Assembly (NCBI RefSeq): GCF_964204645.1 | Contig: NC_134031.1 | Span: 744,001 to 808,000, forward strand | Source of the DNA: Tubulanus polymorphus | Lineage: Eukaryota; Nemertea; Palaeonemertea; Tubulaniformes; Tubulanidae | Length of the DNA: 64,000 nucleotides | Direction of reading: 5' to 3' | Shown here: piece after piece, positions 35,718-47,200 of the stretch | Layout: each line of letters starts with the position of its first letter | Numbering within the stretch: the stretch's first letter is position 1 | Translations under genes and position numbers: made by a program | Notes under the pieces: model-generated | What the model saw: the letters and a program-made list of their open reading frames with translations, nothing else | Told to the model about the DNA's origin: nothing | Databases searched by the model: none

Positions 35718-36901
35718 GAGATGAAACTCATCATTCACTGCTGTTCAGTAACATGTGTCTCTCTAATTATAGATATATAGGTGAATTGATATCTGATTCT
35801 GAAGCCGATATACGTGAAGATGATTCATATCTATTTGATCTTGATAACAGGGTAAGCAGTGACGTTTATACACATACTGTACAATGTGCTATGCCTCAGA
35901 TTATCATGTCACTCAGTCTACTGTAGATCTGAGGCAAGCCCCTCGTCCATGCATTTACAAAATGTTTGATATTTTCCTACTATTACGCCCAACTGCCCCA
36001 GAATTCACTTGTGGCCTCACAGAGAATATCTATTGATCTCATGTGATCCAAAACAAGCCAACAATCTACTGTAAATCAGAGTCAGTCTACTGTAGATCAG
36101 AGTCTGTCTACTGTAGATCAGAGTCAGTCTACTGTAGATCAGAGTCAGTCTACTGTAGATCAGAGTCAGTCTACACAGTTATTGTTTCTATTATTTAACA
36201 GGATGGTGAGACATATTGTATCGATGCTCGTAAATATGGAAACATCGCCAGATTCATCAATCATCTCTGTGAACCGAATATAATTCCAGTTAAAGTATTC
36301 GTAGATCATCAGGATTTGAGATTCCCTCATATTTGTTTTTTCTCTTCGCGAGAAATAAAAGCAGGCGAAGAACTTGGGTTAGTATTCAAAATACAGCTGT
36401 CAATCATCTTTCTGTTCCCGCCCCCTCAGACAATTTACCGTCTGAATGGAAAATCAGACCATCCAAACTTTCCCCATCAAAAGGTGAGTGTCTGAGGGAA
36501 GCAGATTTTGTCCTTGCCTAAATAGAGAGTGCACTTGATACTAATTGCTCGGACAAGCCAAGTGAGTCCCATGCTAAAATTTGGCTGGAGCATGGTCTGA
36601 CATTTTTGTTCGGGCCAAACAGGTACGGGGCCATTTGGCACCTGTGTGAACAGTTGTTCCGGGCCAAATTTTGCCAAAACTGTTTGTGTAATTGTGGCTA
36701 TTGGTTTCACTTCTCATCTAATGAAACCGATGTTCGTTATTTTATAGTTTTGATTACGGAGTGAAATTCTGGGTGATAAAATGGAAGCAGTTTTTATGCG
36801 CGTGTGGAACTGCCAAATGTAAATACTCCAGTGATAGAATACAACAAACATTAGACGATTATCATAAACGTATGCAAGAGGAGGAGCATTATGATAATTA
36901 A
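25078..36901 (+). CDS. EHMT1: G9a/GLP (EHMT) histone H3 lysine-9 methyltransferase, 25 coding exons
   Basis: Exons: 25078-25104, 25715-26905, 27104-27152, 27344-28374, 28682-28813, 28919-29065, 29404-29579, 30172-30284, 31347-31413, 31501-31583, 31665-31771, 32417-32539, 32620-32721, 32811-32915, 33500-33615, 33886-33924, 34000-34063, 34150-34256, 34350-34494, 34699-34776, 35329-35444, 35542-35628, 35773-35851, 36202-36377, 36748-36901. All are in phase, 1537 residues. Order: disordered Ser/Thr-rich N-terminus with a poly-Ala run, basic segment [20 protein letters not shown], Cys-rich domain ([18 protein letters not shown]), ankyrin repeats (about 1010-1225), pre-SET ([14 protein letters not shown]), SET ([39 protein letters not shown]) and post-SET Cys cluster (CACGTAKC). 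The Trp/Glu cage of the ankyrin reader ([21 protein letters not shown]) is kept. It places H3K9me1/2 in euchromatin. The single gene likely corresponds to the vertebrate EHMT1/EHMT2 pair. Confidence 0.95.
29188..29293. mobile_element. Palindromic MITE in EHMT intron 6
   Basis: GTCCACAGTTGTGAGTTAGA at the left is mirrored by TTTAACTCACAACTGTGGAA at the right, with an inner arm GTTAACTCTTGAGTTAAAA. The whole 105 bp could fold as one hairpin. It belongs to the AGTTCCACAG family seen across the window. Confidence 0.75.
29780..29885 (+). mobile_element. MITE family A copy (GGGCCAGTTGC ends) in EHMT intron 7
   Basis: GGCCAGTTGCCCAAAAGTTG and AACTATGTCAACTATCAACC match the copy at 63613-63735 in the same order and spacing. 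The right end is degraded here, while the other copy retains the inverted TTGAGCAACTGGCCCC. Confidence 0.65.
29954..30110 (+). mobile_element. MITE family B copy (GGTTTCATAGACTGG ends) in EHMT intron 7
   Basis: It begins GGTTTCATAGACTGGTATCA, contains AACCACCACAGTAACAATGA, and ends ACTATGAAACCCAGCC, an imperfect inverted end. A copy at 63453-63612 is about 85% alike by eye. It lies just upstream of exon 8. Confidence 0.7.
30390..31235 (+). repeat. 24-bp tandem array, about 35 copies, EHMT intron 8
   Basis: The unit TGAGTTAAAACCAGTCTATAAATC/AT is repeated head-to-tail with almost no change other than the final one or two bases; every fifth unit falls on the same position over 120-bp steps. 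The first copies have a one-base insertion. The unit contains CCAGTCTATAAA, the reverse complement of the TTTATAGACTGG end of the MITEs at 29954 and 31855, so it probably grew from such an end. Confidence 0.95.
31855..31993. mobile_element. MITE related to family B in EHMT intron 11
   Basis: GGCTGGTTTTATAGACTGGT on the left and AGTCTATAAAACTGGGCCC on the right are inverted repeats. An inner palindrome (AACCCGAGGGTTAACTC / GAGTCAGCCCCGGGGTTAAA) lies between. It is non-coding. Confidence 0.75.
32930..33470 (+). repeat. CCCTGCTGCCCACAGGTATCCT minisatellite in EHMT intron 14
   Basis: The first part has a roughly 35-bp unit (CCCTGCTGCCCACAGGTATC, CTATTGCCCAATCTA). The second part, from about 33300, switches to an 18-bp unit (CTATCCACTGGTACCCTG). 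All three frames stay open for over 80 codons because of the repeat; none is coding. Many units contain CCCACAGGTATC, which combines acceptor-like CAG and donor-like GGTAT words. Confidence 0.9.
34795..35290 (+). repeat. 21-bp then 58-bp minisatellites in EHMT intron 20
   Basis: About nine copies of CTCACTGTCTCCTCCAGCCAG (21 bp) run to 35010. About five copies of a 58-bp unit follow (CTCCTGCAGTCTAGCTCACT, GTCACTGAGAGACTCCTCAG). CTCACTGTC is common to both, so the longer unit may derive from the shorter. The exon 21 acceptor is only about 40 bases downstream. Confidence 0.9.
35640..35719 (+). repeat. CAT microsatellite, about 27 units, EHMT intron 22
   Basis: An uninterrupted (CAT)n tract begins about a dozen bases after the exon 22 donor. 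In one frame it reads as poly-His, but it is intronic. Confidence 0.9.
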
Positions 36902-38270
36902 ACCACGCCCCCTTCCAACCAGTAGACCACACCCCTCTTCGGGCATTACTGATAACATTTCTACTCCGCGGTACAAAATTGAAGATTTATTGTTTGTCTT
37001 GTATTAATGGTTATAGACTCAGCTAAGGGAGATTTTGTTATGTATGTGAAACACTTTTTCCTAATTTTCAACCCATCTTCAACATTGTGTACAAAGGAAG
37101 ACTAATTTTCGAGCCGTATCACTACATGGGTGCCTGAACATTGTACAGTCAAGCTTGCTCAAGTTGTCATTGTTGTGGCAACCATGACTTACACTTAGTA
37201 AATTGGAATGAAATGAATTGGGACTTAAAAATAGAAACTTCAGTAATGATGGAATTAACAGAGTTTGACTATTAGGATGGTCCTAAAGTCCTGTAAAAGC
37301 AGAGTCAAAATTCATAAACTAAAGCATTTTGTTACTATGTATTCATTAAAAAACTGCTCTTGTTTGTAAATGTCGTCGATCTACTTAGAAATCATGATTG
37401 TTCTACCGTAGACTGAGCAAATACTCACTAACCACAACCTGCTAAAAGGGGTACGACATCCAGCTAGAAGAGGTACTACACCCTGCTAGAAGGGGTGTCA
37501 CATCCAGCTAGAAAGGGTACTACACCCTGCTAGTAGGGGTTGTCACGCCCTGCTGGAAGGGTTACCATACCCTGCCAGTAGGAGTATCACATCCAGCTAG
37601 AAGGGGTACCACACCTTGCTAGAAAAGGTGTCACCCCTGCTGAAAAGGGTCACACCCTGCTGGACAGGTGGTGTTATAAACCTGACTCAATAATCATGAC
37701 TTTTCAATCATTATTCATTCAATCTTCAGTCATCGAAATTATGTATTTAGTAGAAATTGAAAACATTGTAGATATTTTTCTAGTTTATACGACTTTAAGA
37801 GAGGATGAATATTTCTTACAGAGTTTAAATGTAATAATGTATTTTAGTCGATTGTTTCCTTGGTGTAGATTAACCAGCCAGTCAAATGTACAACTGACCA
37901 GCCAGTCAGATGAACAACTGACCAGCCAGCCGGATGTACAACTGACCAGCCAGTCAGATGTACAACTGACCAGCCAGCCGGATGTACAACTGACCAGCCA
38001 GTCAGATGTACAACTGACCAGCCAGTCGGATGTAAAACTGACCAGCCAGTCGGATGTAAAACTGACCAGCCAGTCGGATGTAAAACTGACCAGCCAGTCA
38101 GATGTACAACTGACCAGCCAGTCAGATGTACAACTGACCTGCCAGTCAGATGTACAACTGACCAGCCAGTCAGATGTAAAACTGACCTGCCAGTTGTTGA
38201 TCTTTGTGCATGTACTAATGTCAATTGAATGAACAAATTTTACCAATGTAAATTATTATGTAATAAAAAA
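36902..38270 (+). other. EHMT 3' UTR with tandem repeats
   Basis: The first AATAAA after the EHMT stop is at 38262-38267, implying a 3' UTR of about 1.36 kb. It would include a degenerate 23-24-bp repeat at 37435-37670 (CCCTGCTAGAAGGGGTACCA) and the array at 37870-38200. The long open frame at 37696-38232 is created by that array and has no other support. Confidence 0.5.
37870..38200 (+). repeat. 24-bp array CTGACCAGCCAGTCAGATGTACAA in the presumed EHMT 3' UTR
   Basis: About 13 copies with changes limited to a few positions (CAGTCAG/CAGCCGG/CAGTCGG, GTACAA/GTAAAA). The period is a multiple of three, so open frames of 130-180 codons appear on both strands. It ends about 60 bases before the AATAAA at 38262. 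Confidence 0.9.
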
Positions 38271-40079
38271 TGAAACGATTCTTAAAATATCAATGAATTT
38301 TTGTGTCTGTTTTCATCGGTGAAGACTTTTCGAATCATAATTAATGACCACAGGAAGTATCATTGGATTCCAGATGATTTATTTACAGTGAAGACAGAGA
38401 GAGAGGATTTAAATACGCTTATTAGTAGCCCGACCATGAAGTGCTGCCCCTAAATATAACGATAGCGGAAAAAATGGAAACTAAATTTCTGGTGCTATAG
38501 CCTTAGACTGGTCGCCTGTCCAATTCTGCACCAACTGTTCGCAGTTATCATTCGCACGGATCTGACTGAAGGTAGAGACCGGCAACCAGTCTACTATAGC
38601 CTTTGAACAGTGGCCGGGGACTAACTAGACCAATTTGCGGCGGGGCGGACTGAGAAAAATTCTGACATTCTTAAAACAATACTGAAACTCTGCTACTCGA
38701 CATATTTATCATTTAACTGATCAACTCTGATAAGAAGAAATGGATGATTGGAATTTTGCTGAGTAATACAACCACTGAATGAATCGAAATATCACTTGAG
38801 AGTTCCGCTACGTTAGTTCACGATTTTACCGCTATCGTTATCTATAGGGGCAACACTTGACGGTAAAAGAGTCTATACATCGTGCTATTCTACCCTGGCA
38901 TGCGAGCAATATACAGACATTTTCCGAATCAAATTTCGTTCATTATTCAATATCATATTCATATATTGTTTCAACCATAATTTCACTATTAATGAAAGAA
39001 GGTTTCGTACGAGGGGAATCAACTTTCATACAGATTTTCGAGTAGTATTGATAGAACCCTTTGCTCGGAACGGATGGTTAGTGGCGAGTAGCTTGGACGT
39101 GAAGCGGTCACTCACATGCCACATGAAGCATAGATAATATAAATAATGTTTTCCTTATAACCTAACATAACATAACATAATGACGTATCAAATTTGCCGT
39201 TAATTTGCTAATCTATTGTATCAAGGTGGATATTTTTACTTGTTCATTTTAAACTATCACTTGTAAGATAAGACGAAAGGGAAGCCAACCCCTACCTTCC
39301 ATACTTATAATAACTAAGACGAGTAAGTCGGAAAAAATTCGAACTTTCAGCCAACAACGTTTCATCAATTCAGCGCCCAAAATAGGGGACCCCGTTTACA
39401 CAGTGCTAAGAAAAGACACGGTAAAAGATGGTAAATATATCGATATCCAACTTTTGCATCGAACTTTGTGATGCTTCCTCGCACGTAGCGCATTCATTTC
39501 TATCATCTTCTATTCGATAATAATATTGTCTCCAATGATTGATTGACTGATGCCTTATTAGTGAAAACCCAGCGTATATCATCGGTGAAAGTAGTCAATC
39601 TACTTTTGACTTAAGTCTCTTTAGCCAGGAAGTACCAAACTGGCTTCGCTTCAATATGTTTTCGGGGTTTACTGAGGGTCCGTAACGGACTAGCAGTTCA
39701 TGCGTGTATTATATCGTGTATCATCAATGAAAGCATAGTAAATTTAGTTCAGTTAGTAGCTGGTAGATGTCACTGAACACACATACTAATCGTGTCTATC
39801 CCTGTCAACCGGAGAGTGAGTGGTTTTGCGCCTGTTCTCGGTGGAGATTCGGAGGAAAACCAGCATCTCGGAGATTATTGTTCAAAACTGCTGGAGAATC
39901 TGACTGGACGCACGTCAAGAGTCATGTATTCTATCTGCGTGAAATATTGTTAAAGCGGATATACTAACATAGGTTAATTCTGGGCATCAGTTTCTGATAG
40001 TTTAAACGCGAGAGTGGCCCGCTGGAAAACTTGAGTAATCTCATACCTGTGGAATACATCATAACGACAGTCCGCCACG
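38271..40079. other. Intergenic between EHMT and the agrin NtA exon
   Basis: Holds the MITE at 38438-38863 and a short TAACATAACATAACATAA tract near 39160-39180. No coding exon is supported. The promoter and 5' UTR of the NtA exon should lie in the final few hundred bases, but no clear TATA box is seen. Confidence 0.5.
38438..38863. mobile_element. MITE with about 35-bp inverted ends (GAAGTGCTGCCCCTA)
   Basis: The left end GAAGTGCTGCCCCTAAATAT, AACGATAGCGG is matched in reverse by ACCGCTATCGTTATCTATAG, GGGCAACACTTGA on the right. The interior of about 350 bp has no open frame of note. The related short copy is at 1520-1650. Confidence 0.75.
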
Positions 40080-40536
40080 ATGCAGAATTTCAGAACAAAG
40101 TTAATCATTATTTCACTGATATGTCTAGTGACAATTGGCGAGTGTCGCCGGAGAAGAACCGCAAAAAACTGTAAAGAAAAAGATAACCTGGCTCATCGTG
40201 AACAGATAGCTAATGTCGTAATGACCGGTACAGTGAAGGAACTTTACGGATTCGTGCGAACAGGTGGTGGATCTTATATGGGCGAAGTCGAGGTGAAACG
40301 AATTATGAAAGGTGAAAACTACATTGAAAAGTTGCCGACTAAAATGTCACACCGTCGCAGGAAGATGATCATGGTGGAAGGATTCGGCGATCCCGATATC
40401 TGTGTTAGCGACGTTCACAAGTACGACACGAGAATCTTTCTGTTGAAAGATTTAGGAAATGGACATTTACGACTAAACGGGAGCATCATTAGAATGACTC
40501 TGAGAAATATAGATCTGACTGAAGCGCTCGTCAAAG
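40080..40536 (+). CDS. AGRN: Agrin first coding exon, secreted NtA form (partial gene)
   Basis: An ATG in good context (GCCACGATGC) opens a signal peptide (residues 1 to about 21, KLIIISLICLVTIGEC). A basic RRRRTAKNC segment and a complete agrin N-terminal (NtA) domain follow: ANVVMTGTVKELY, EVEVKRIMKGENY, EGFGDPDICVSD, YDTRIFLLKDLG, NGSIIRMTLRNIDLTEALVK. The NtA domain of vertebrate agrin binds the laminin coiled coil and anchors agrin in basement membrane, and I know of no other widespread family that carries it. The exon ends at 40536 with one base of a Gly codon before GTAAGC (phase 1). The open frame runs 17 bases on to a stop and is not the real end. The rest of the gene (Kazal, SEA, EGF, LamG modules) is not in this window. 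Confidence 0.85.
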
Positions 40537-41837
40537 GTAAGCAGCAGCTCTAGAAACAGGTCTCAAAGTATTGTCACTTTCTGGATGCAATGTAGCCTCC
40601 TATATTTGACCGCATTTTACACGTTCATTCATATAACGTTGAATAGGTTACAGAGGTCCTTATTTCTACAAAATTGCGCGATGTTCAACTGACGTCTGGG
40701 TCAAAACCATCATCATCAACTAAACCACGTTGTACACGCACCAGTCCTTTTTATATCGTATATATATACACGAAAAATATGTATGAAATTTCGCTATGAA
40801 AATCATTCCGCGTTTCATTGCAAAGATGAGAGGTGTTTTTGATATTGAGTAGGACTCTCATAACGGCTCAGACTTACAGCAATACATAAACCAACAACAT
40901 AACACTGACATTCTAGGTACATGCACATAAAAGCCTCTTGTCGCGAATTCTTTCGGAACAATAAGAAAAAAATCTCAATTGCCACATGGCAGTTCCTGTG
41001 CATGTGTTTAACGCTATGAATATAGCATTGAGACGATCACAAAAAACCGGACCCTTAATTGATAAATGTTGGTCGTCGATTCTATAGAATCAGAGACGAC
41101 TGGCTTTTCGTTAAAGGCAAATTCTTTCAGTCGCCAAAAGAACCACGATTCATTCATATTTCGACCTAAAATCGGCTTTTGTTGATATGCGAAATCTTTC
41201 GGATTGATCGAAATGACGTTTTATTATTTCTTGAAAGATGATTTTTGAATCGTGAACAAAAAGTGATCTTTATTCAAAATTCGGCGTGAAACAAATTTGT
41301 TGTCATTGATGTACGAGTTTCCGCTAGTGTTGTGTATCCGGCCCTATTCACAATATTGCGCCCAAAGCGAGCGTCACACATTTTTTTCTTGAATATCTAA
41401 CGTTTTCTATGGACCATTTCCTTCATTTCTTCCTCTACACATACATTATACCAGTGCCTAGAAGATTATAATTTTTTTAGCTGTTATAATGGCCTCCGGA
41501 ATTGAATTTGAATTTCGAACATAATGACGGTCTTTGTTGGTCGCTAGAAATAAAAATCTTATCCGATTTCTTTATGCCAACAAACTACAGCTAAGAGTCT
41601 TAGTAAATATTTCACACCGAACATAAATATGTCAACAGTTAATCGGACGTATTTGACACTCGAGATTTTGTCGAATTCTATGTTAAGTAAGCTGGTAATT
41701 TTGTGTGTTTTAAGATTAAAATGTCGAAAAGGTTTCGCGTCGAACCGAGTTCGAAATACCAGCTTTACCTATGTAACATGATATTTGTATGCGTTTTTCC
41801 AAAAAAGAATATTACACCATTTACTTCGAAACATCTA

Positions 41838-41977
41838 GGGGCCAGTTCCATAGACGAGACTTCAAGTGTTATCAAATGTTATGGCTGTTCTTAAGAAGTT
41901 TTTAGATTGGCTATAGAACTAAGACGATTTTAGACTGGTTTTAAGCCTCTAAGCTATAATTATGGAACGGGTCCCAA
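41838..41977. mobile_element. MITE, GGGCCAGTTCCATAG family, best-preserved copy
   Basis: It starts GGGGCCAGTTCCATAGACGA and ends TATAATTATGGAACGGGTCC, inverted ends. The interior has TTAGATTGGCTATAGAACTA and TTTTAGACTGGT, the words seen in the dispersed copies elsewhere in the window. Confidence 0.75.
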
Positions 41978-44259
41978 AACAGATTTTTTACAAACTACAG
42001 AAGTTTTGATTCCCTGCTCCGTGAACTTGCCGACGCCGTCAGACAGTTGAGACTGTAATGCCGCCGGTTACTGAGATCACTTTAATAGCTCTTTGATGAC
42101 GTTTAATTTCACACTCTGTAGTGATAGATGGGTTCATATCTAATCTCGCAATATCTCGATATATCGCGGCCATCAATGATACACTTCGATGGATTCAAGT
42201 GTTTCACATTGCCATATATCAGAAAATTGTGCAAATGTTTAAAAAGACGAAAACCCACAAACCATGAATTGTAAAACTGATTTCATCTTTAAAATGTAAA
42301 AGGTAACGCCAGAAGGGTATCAACCCACAAAGCAATACCGGTCACACTAACAATCAAGTGAATTCAATTTAATTGCGACCCGCATATCTCCCAAATCAGT
42401 GGCCTTGACACAAGCACCATTCGAGTATATGATAATGATATACAAGGGTTATTGACTTGTATTAGAGTCCAGAAATAGGATCACCTTTCTTTCCAACCAA
42501 AATTAACCCAAACCCGCATAGGTCAATGTATTCAAACATTGTCACAATATCGAAGATGAATTTCGATGTTTATTGTTATAACGGATATCCGGTAGAATAA
42601 ATCCGGAAGAGCCAAATCCGCCATTATTCGCGGAAGGTTATGACCTGTTCCTAGATCTCGAGTTACAATAGTAAACGATTATAAGGTCTCATGTTATATG
42701 AGATTGTTCCTCCTTTTATGAGATTATTGTGTCTGGGTTAATAAATTATCGTTTATATATACATGGATGTGACAAGTGACACATCTTTAGAGTCTGATTG
42801 TTGATTGTTTGTGAGAGGCTTCGTATTGTGTTCGGTCGCATGAGAAGATGTTCTCGATGAACTGCACACAAGAGGATGTGACCGACTTAAACCGTCGCGA
42901 TGTCCACCACTATTCACAAACTCAGGGACTCGGGGAGCTCTATTCTTCACTTCGGAGAATTCTACATGAATTCTCTGCTACACGCTCGGTGAACACAGAC
43001 ATAATACAAATACTTCAAAGGCTTCATTCGAAAAACGTTATCGAAATGACTTACAATGATATGTATAGGATCTCGAGTATAGCTGTCTAATCCTATTCGA
43101 CATTCTCTAGTATCAATTTCATTAGCCGAATTGCGTATGGAATTATTGATATAATTGACTCTGATTAACCCCGAAATGTAGAATTATCAATGGATACTTC
43201 AACAGGTGCTCGCTGCTGCTGCTGCAACAACGATTTCCGATGAGATCGTACACTTTTTATCAATGCTTCTCATCTATAGTGTGACTGAGTCTCTCTTCTT
43301 CTCTCTTTCCTCTCAGTAACTCTTACTCGTAACCGCAATCTCATCACTAATAGCTTTATCGGTCGTGTTTAAATTGGAAATCAATAAATGTCACTTTATG
43401 TAAATATCGATATATCGATTGAGCGGATGAGATTAGTTGAGATTGGAAGAACGTCTCTGTCTGGTAACTGAGTTGACTTCTGAGAGGAAATGTGTGAGAA
43501 GAGAGAGGATGCTGGAAGGGTTCATCTCCATCTTCCCATCAGAGCTGTAACTATATGCCCCTATCTATACAGGATATGAATAATAAAATGCAGTCCAAAC
43601 CATGCTAGATGCAGAATTGGAAAAGAATTTAGGGCGCTTTTGTGAAATGTAGGAACTTGCATCAAACGCAACAAGCTTGAAGACCATTGACAGGGGTTTG
43701 GGGATCTTATGAAGAAAATTTGAAATGTCAAGACTATTAGATTCATGGCATTTATATAGGCTTACTAACTCGTGAAAATGTGCCGTCAAAAAATATGGCC
43801 GGTGAAATGTCTTTGAAGGACACTAGAAATTCTAGACGGTATTGGACAATACGACTGGTATTGGACAATACGGCTGATACCAGCCTGCAGATTGTATGTA
43901 CGTAGAAATATATAGTAAAACTATGGAAATAATTGTGTCAGAATCATTGAGAGACCCGTCATTAAGAGTAGTTCCCGCGGTGACAGTTATAATGAAGTCT
44001 ACATTCCTACAAACCAATCTAACACTATATATCTACCCCTATACTACTGTGGAACAGAGTATAGAAGTTTGATTAGTTATGATCAATTTGTGTAAACATC
44101 CTCTTTATTGCGATAAATCACAAATGTTTCTTTTTAAATTGAGAATCTATGAACAAAACCGGCGAATACCCAATCTCCAACAGCCGGACAAGAGCCGAAC
44201 ATGAGCCGGACAAGAGTAGGGAATGTTTTCGGAAATCAAAAGTGTATATATTCATAATT

Positions 44260-44294
44260 CCTGAAGATGACTATTAGGACAAAAGTCGAAAAGT
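44260..44294 (+). ncRNA. Relic hammerhead-like motif
   Basis: CCTGAAGATGACTATTAGGA followed by CAAAAGTCGAAAAG resembles the motif on the minus strand at 9511-9543, with helix GACT/AGTC before GAAA. The GAAAC and helix are more degraded, so it is probably inactive. Confidence 0.25.
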
Positions 44295-47200
44295 CTTAAA
44301 TAGACTATTATTAGACTCAAGGAAACATTTCAGGCTTTTAAGCTTTTATTCTTAGCGTGGAATTTTGCATAATCTTTCAACAATCAGATTCACGCGAGTG
44401 TTTCATCAATAGTCGTTATTTGGGCTGATGAGTTTTGGACAGACAGCCGATGACGTCACTTTTGACATTTTAGTCTGTAGTTTTTTTCTTATTTTCGATG
44501 AATCTGTTTCGGCGCCGCCGTGATTCGAAAAGCTACACGCGATTTGATATTTCTCAGCAGTCACTCTCTCAGTTTAGACGTCGAATATGAAACAGAGTTT
44601 TTCGTGATGTCTGATGTTATGTTTTATCGGACAGAAATTAATCCTTCAGTCATAAAATATTCGCTGCCGATAAAACGAAACCGGCGGAAATTCGTTGTCG
44701 TCCATCTTTTGGGAATCGTCTGCTTGGAGATCTTGATTTATCGATCGCTCGCTGGCGCGCTATGAATGTTTGACTAGTATTTTATCTGAATCGATGCTGA
44801 ATCGGTTTGTGGTCGTCTCCGGAGATTTCTCATACTACCGTATCACTCAGTCCACCGTCTTTAAGTTTCGAAGTTCTCGATATAGTTTTAGCGACGGTCA
44901 AAATGCCTCACCTCACTTGCCACGGCATCGTTTCGATAATATTTTAGCAACAAGTGAGTGATTTTTTTGTGAACGCGCGGGCCAAATTTGACTCGGGCTA
45001 AGTCGTCTACATGTGATCGTGGTTCACAAAATGGAAACACTGAGCTCCGAGGGTGTGACAAATATTGTGTAAATCCAACCCTGAAATCGGTTTATCAGTT
45101 TTAACATTATGCAATGAAGCATCTTTTGTCAAATTCTACGATATAAGGGGAAAAATTGAAATGAATTGTAATCGCCTGGAGGAGGAGAGGGAGGTCCATA
45201 AACTCATAAAAACCAGAGCAGGCCGTTTGAGAAAAACGCAATTAGTAATCATACCGCAAAGTATCTCAACATTTACATTCTGAGATCATCAACACTAATG
45301 CTTCATACCAAAAATACATTTATGTATTTTCATTCACACTGATATTCTATAAATCTGAATATGTTCTCATAACAACAAGAGAAACAAATGGACAGATGGG
45401 TATTCAATAATTATTTGGCCCGTATAAATGGACGGATTCAAACCTCTGATCGTACAGATACCGCTGCTGCTGCAGCTGCTGCTATGAATTGTTACAGTGA
45501 TGTAATATTTAACTGTTGCCTGTATATATTGATCAATCCTAGGAAATTAATAATGATGACAATTTGATCTTCCGGTAATCAAACTCAATTACACTATACA
45601 CTGAAGAGCTCCGCCACACCGGGAAAAGTCGAACTCTTTTGTGATTCCCACCATCAGCACAGGACATCTCCTTGTTGTCACAGAGCCGACTGGCGTCGAT
45701 CACACTGTAAAACCCTACTGGTCCCCTACAACTATTTGTATTCTATGTCAGCACAGATGTATCGATCCTTAGATCCCATTGAATATTCTTAAAAATGACC
45801 CAGCCTTTTATTACTTTGTGGAGATTTTGTGCTTCTTGGTTATTAGAATATTATCGCATGAGTTATTTTTCCTATGAAAATGTCTTTCTGTGTTTCAATT
45901 GCATGTGAAATGTGAATACGTTTGAATCTGGAGATATAGATATGACATCAACAGCCTTCAAGTCGTCAATACGCGAGAGATGATTGTCTCTGAATTTTCC
46001 TTTATTGTACTGGGTTGAAATACAAGAATTTGTGAATACAAACTCTTGGGAAGATTTTATGTGATCTCGACTGACATATAAACGTGTACAAATAGTGCAG
46101 CTTATGATGATATTTCTAATGTAGCCTACATGACGAGAGATGAGAGGGAGGGGGAGAAGAAGAGGGGAAAGAGAGGAGAGGAGAAAGAGAGAGAGAGGAG
46201 AGAGAGAGAGAGAGGAAAGAGGAGCTCTCCACTCATCTCTCTGCTGAGATATGAGTACTCGATGTAATGACTCTATGTCTCTCTGAATGAACATCTCACA
46301 TGAACCTCAATGATGAAAAAATCAATTTCATTTTCACATCTTTATTTCAGATAATCCGTTGTTACAGGGTATGAACTATTATTACTTATCTTTACTTAGT
46401 TTCGCTGCATTTAAAGTTAAAAGCTTCATTAATTGCTACAGGAATCGCAACCACAATCGCTTCTTATGTGTGATGTTTAACATTATCAGCACAATTGCTT
46501 TTCGTGTTTTAGCGAATCTGCACATTTTATTAGTTTGACCAATTAACAATAAACTTGGATATAGCTGTAAACCGGCGATAACGGGTTTTCTGCCGAACGG
46601 ATAGAAAACCCTATAATTAATGTCTGGATTTTGTCTTTGCCTACCACAGTTCGTAGCTTAAAGAGAAGGTATGGCAATTGAGAAATGTGTGTCAGAATAT
46701 TCAAGAGTTCGAAGATATTCATAGTCCCGCCTCCCTAGTTCAAACTATGGGTTAATTCATACAATGAAACCTTGCGGAATAATTTGACTTCTTTATATAG
46801 AATTACCCCCTCTTACACTGGTATAATGTTATATATAAATGTTTATAATAGTAGCCTCCAATTTCTATTATATTTCCATTATGAATATTTTGTTTGACGA
46901 ATTTATTGATGTTTGTTTACAAAGATCGCGAACACGTGTCAGTTTCTATAGCAGACGAATGTCAGGGTCACGTCATATTCCTTTAAACTTGTCCGCTTTG
47001 ATTTCATCCATAAAAATATATTAGCCGCTATTATTTACGTATGAACTTCCATAAAGAATGCTTCCTTAGCTCAAAGCACGTTTTACAAGAAGTACCTTAT
47101 ACTCTGATCATAGAGTCAGGTTGTACGTAATAACCCCCCCCCTCCCCCTGTAAAAATCGCTCCTGGTAAACCCACCCTCCGAAATTCAGTTTTCTATAAA

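Noticed and set aside
37696-38246. Long open frames on both strands (130-178 codons)
   Set aside because: They are produced by a 24-bp tandem repeat whose period is a multiple of three; no domain or splice support.
42848-43090. 80-codon frame with an amphipathic, protein-like composition
   Set aside because: No recognised motif, no splice or regulatory context, and it lies in a 21-kb presumed intron; left out of the gene list.
44520-44961. Two adjoining open frames suggesting an exon pair
   Set aside because: Composition is not protein-like, no recognised motif, and frames do not join through a good splice pair.
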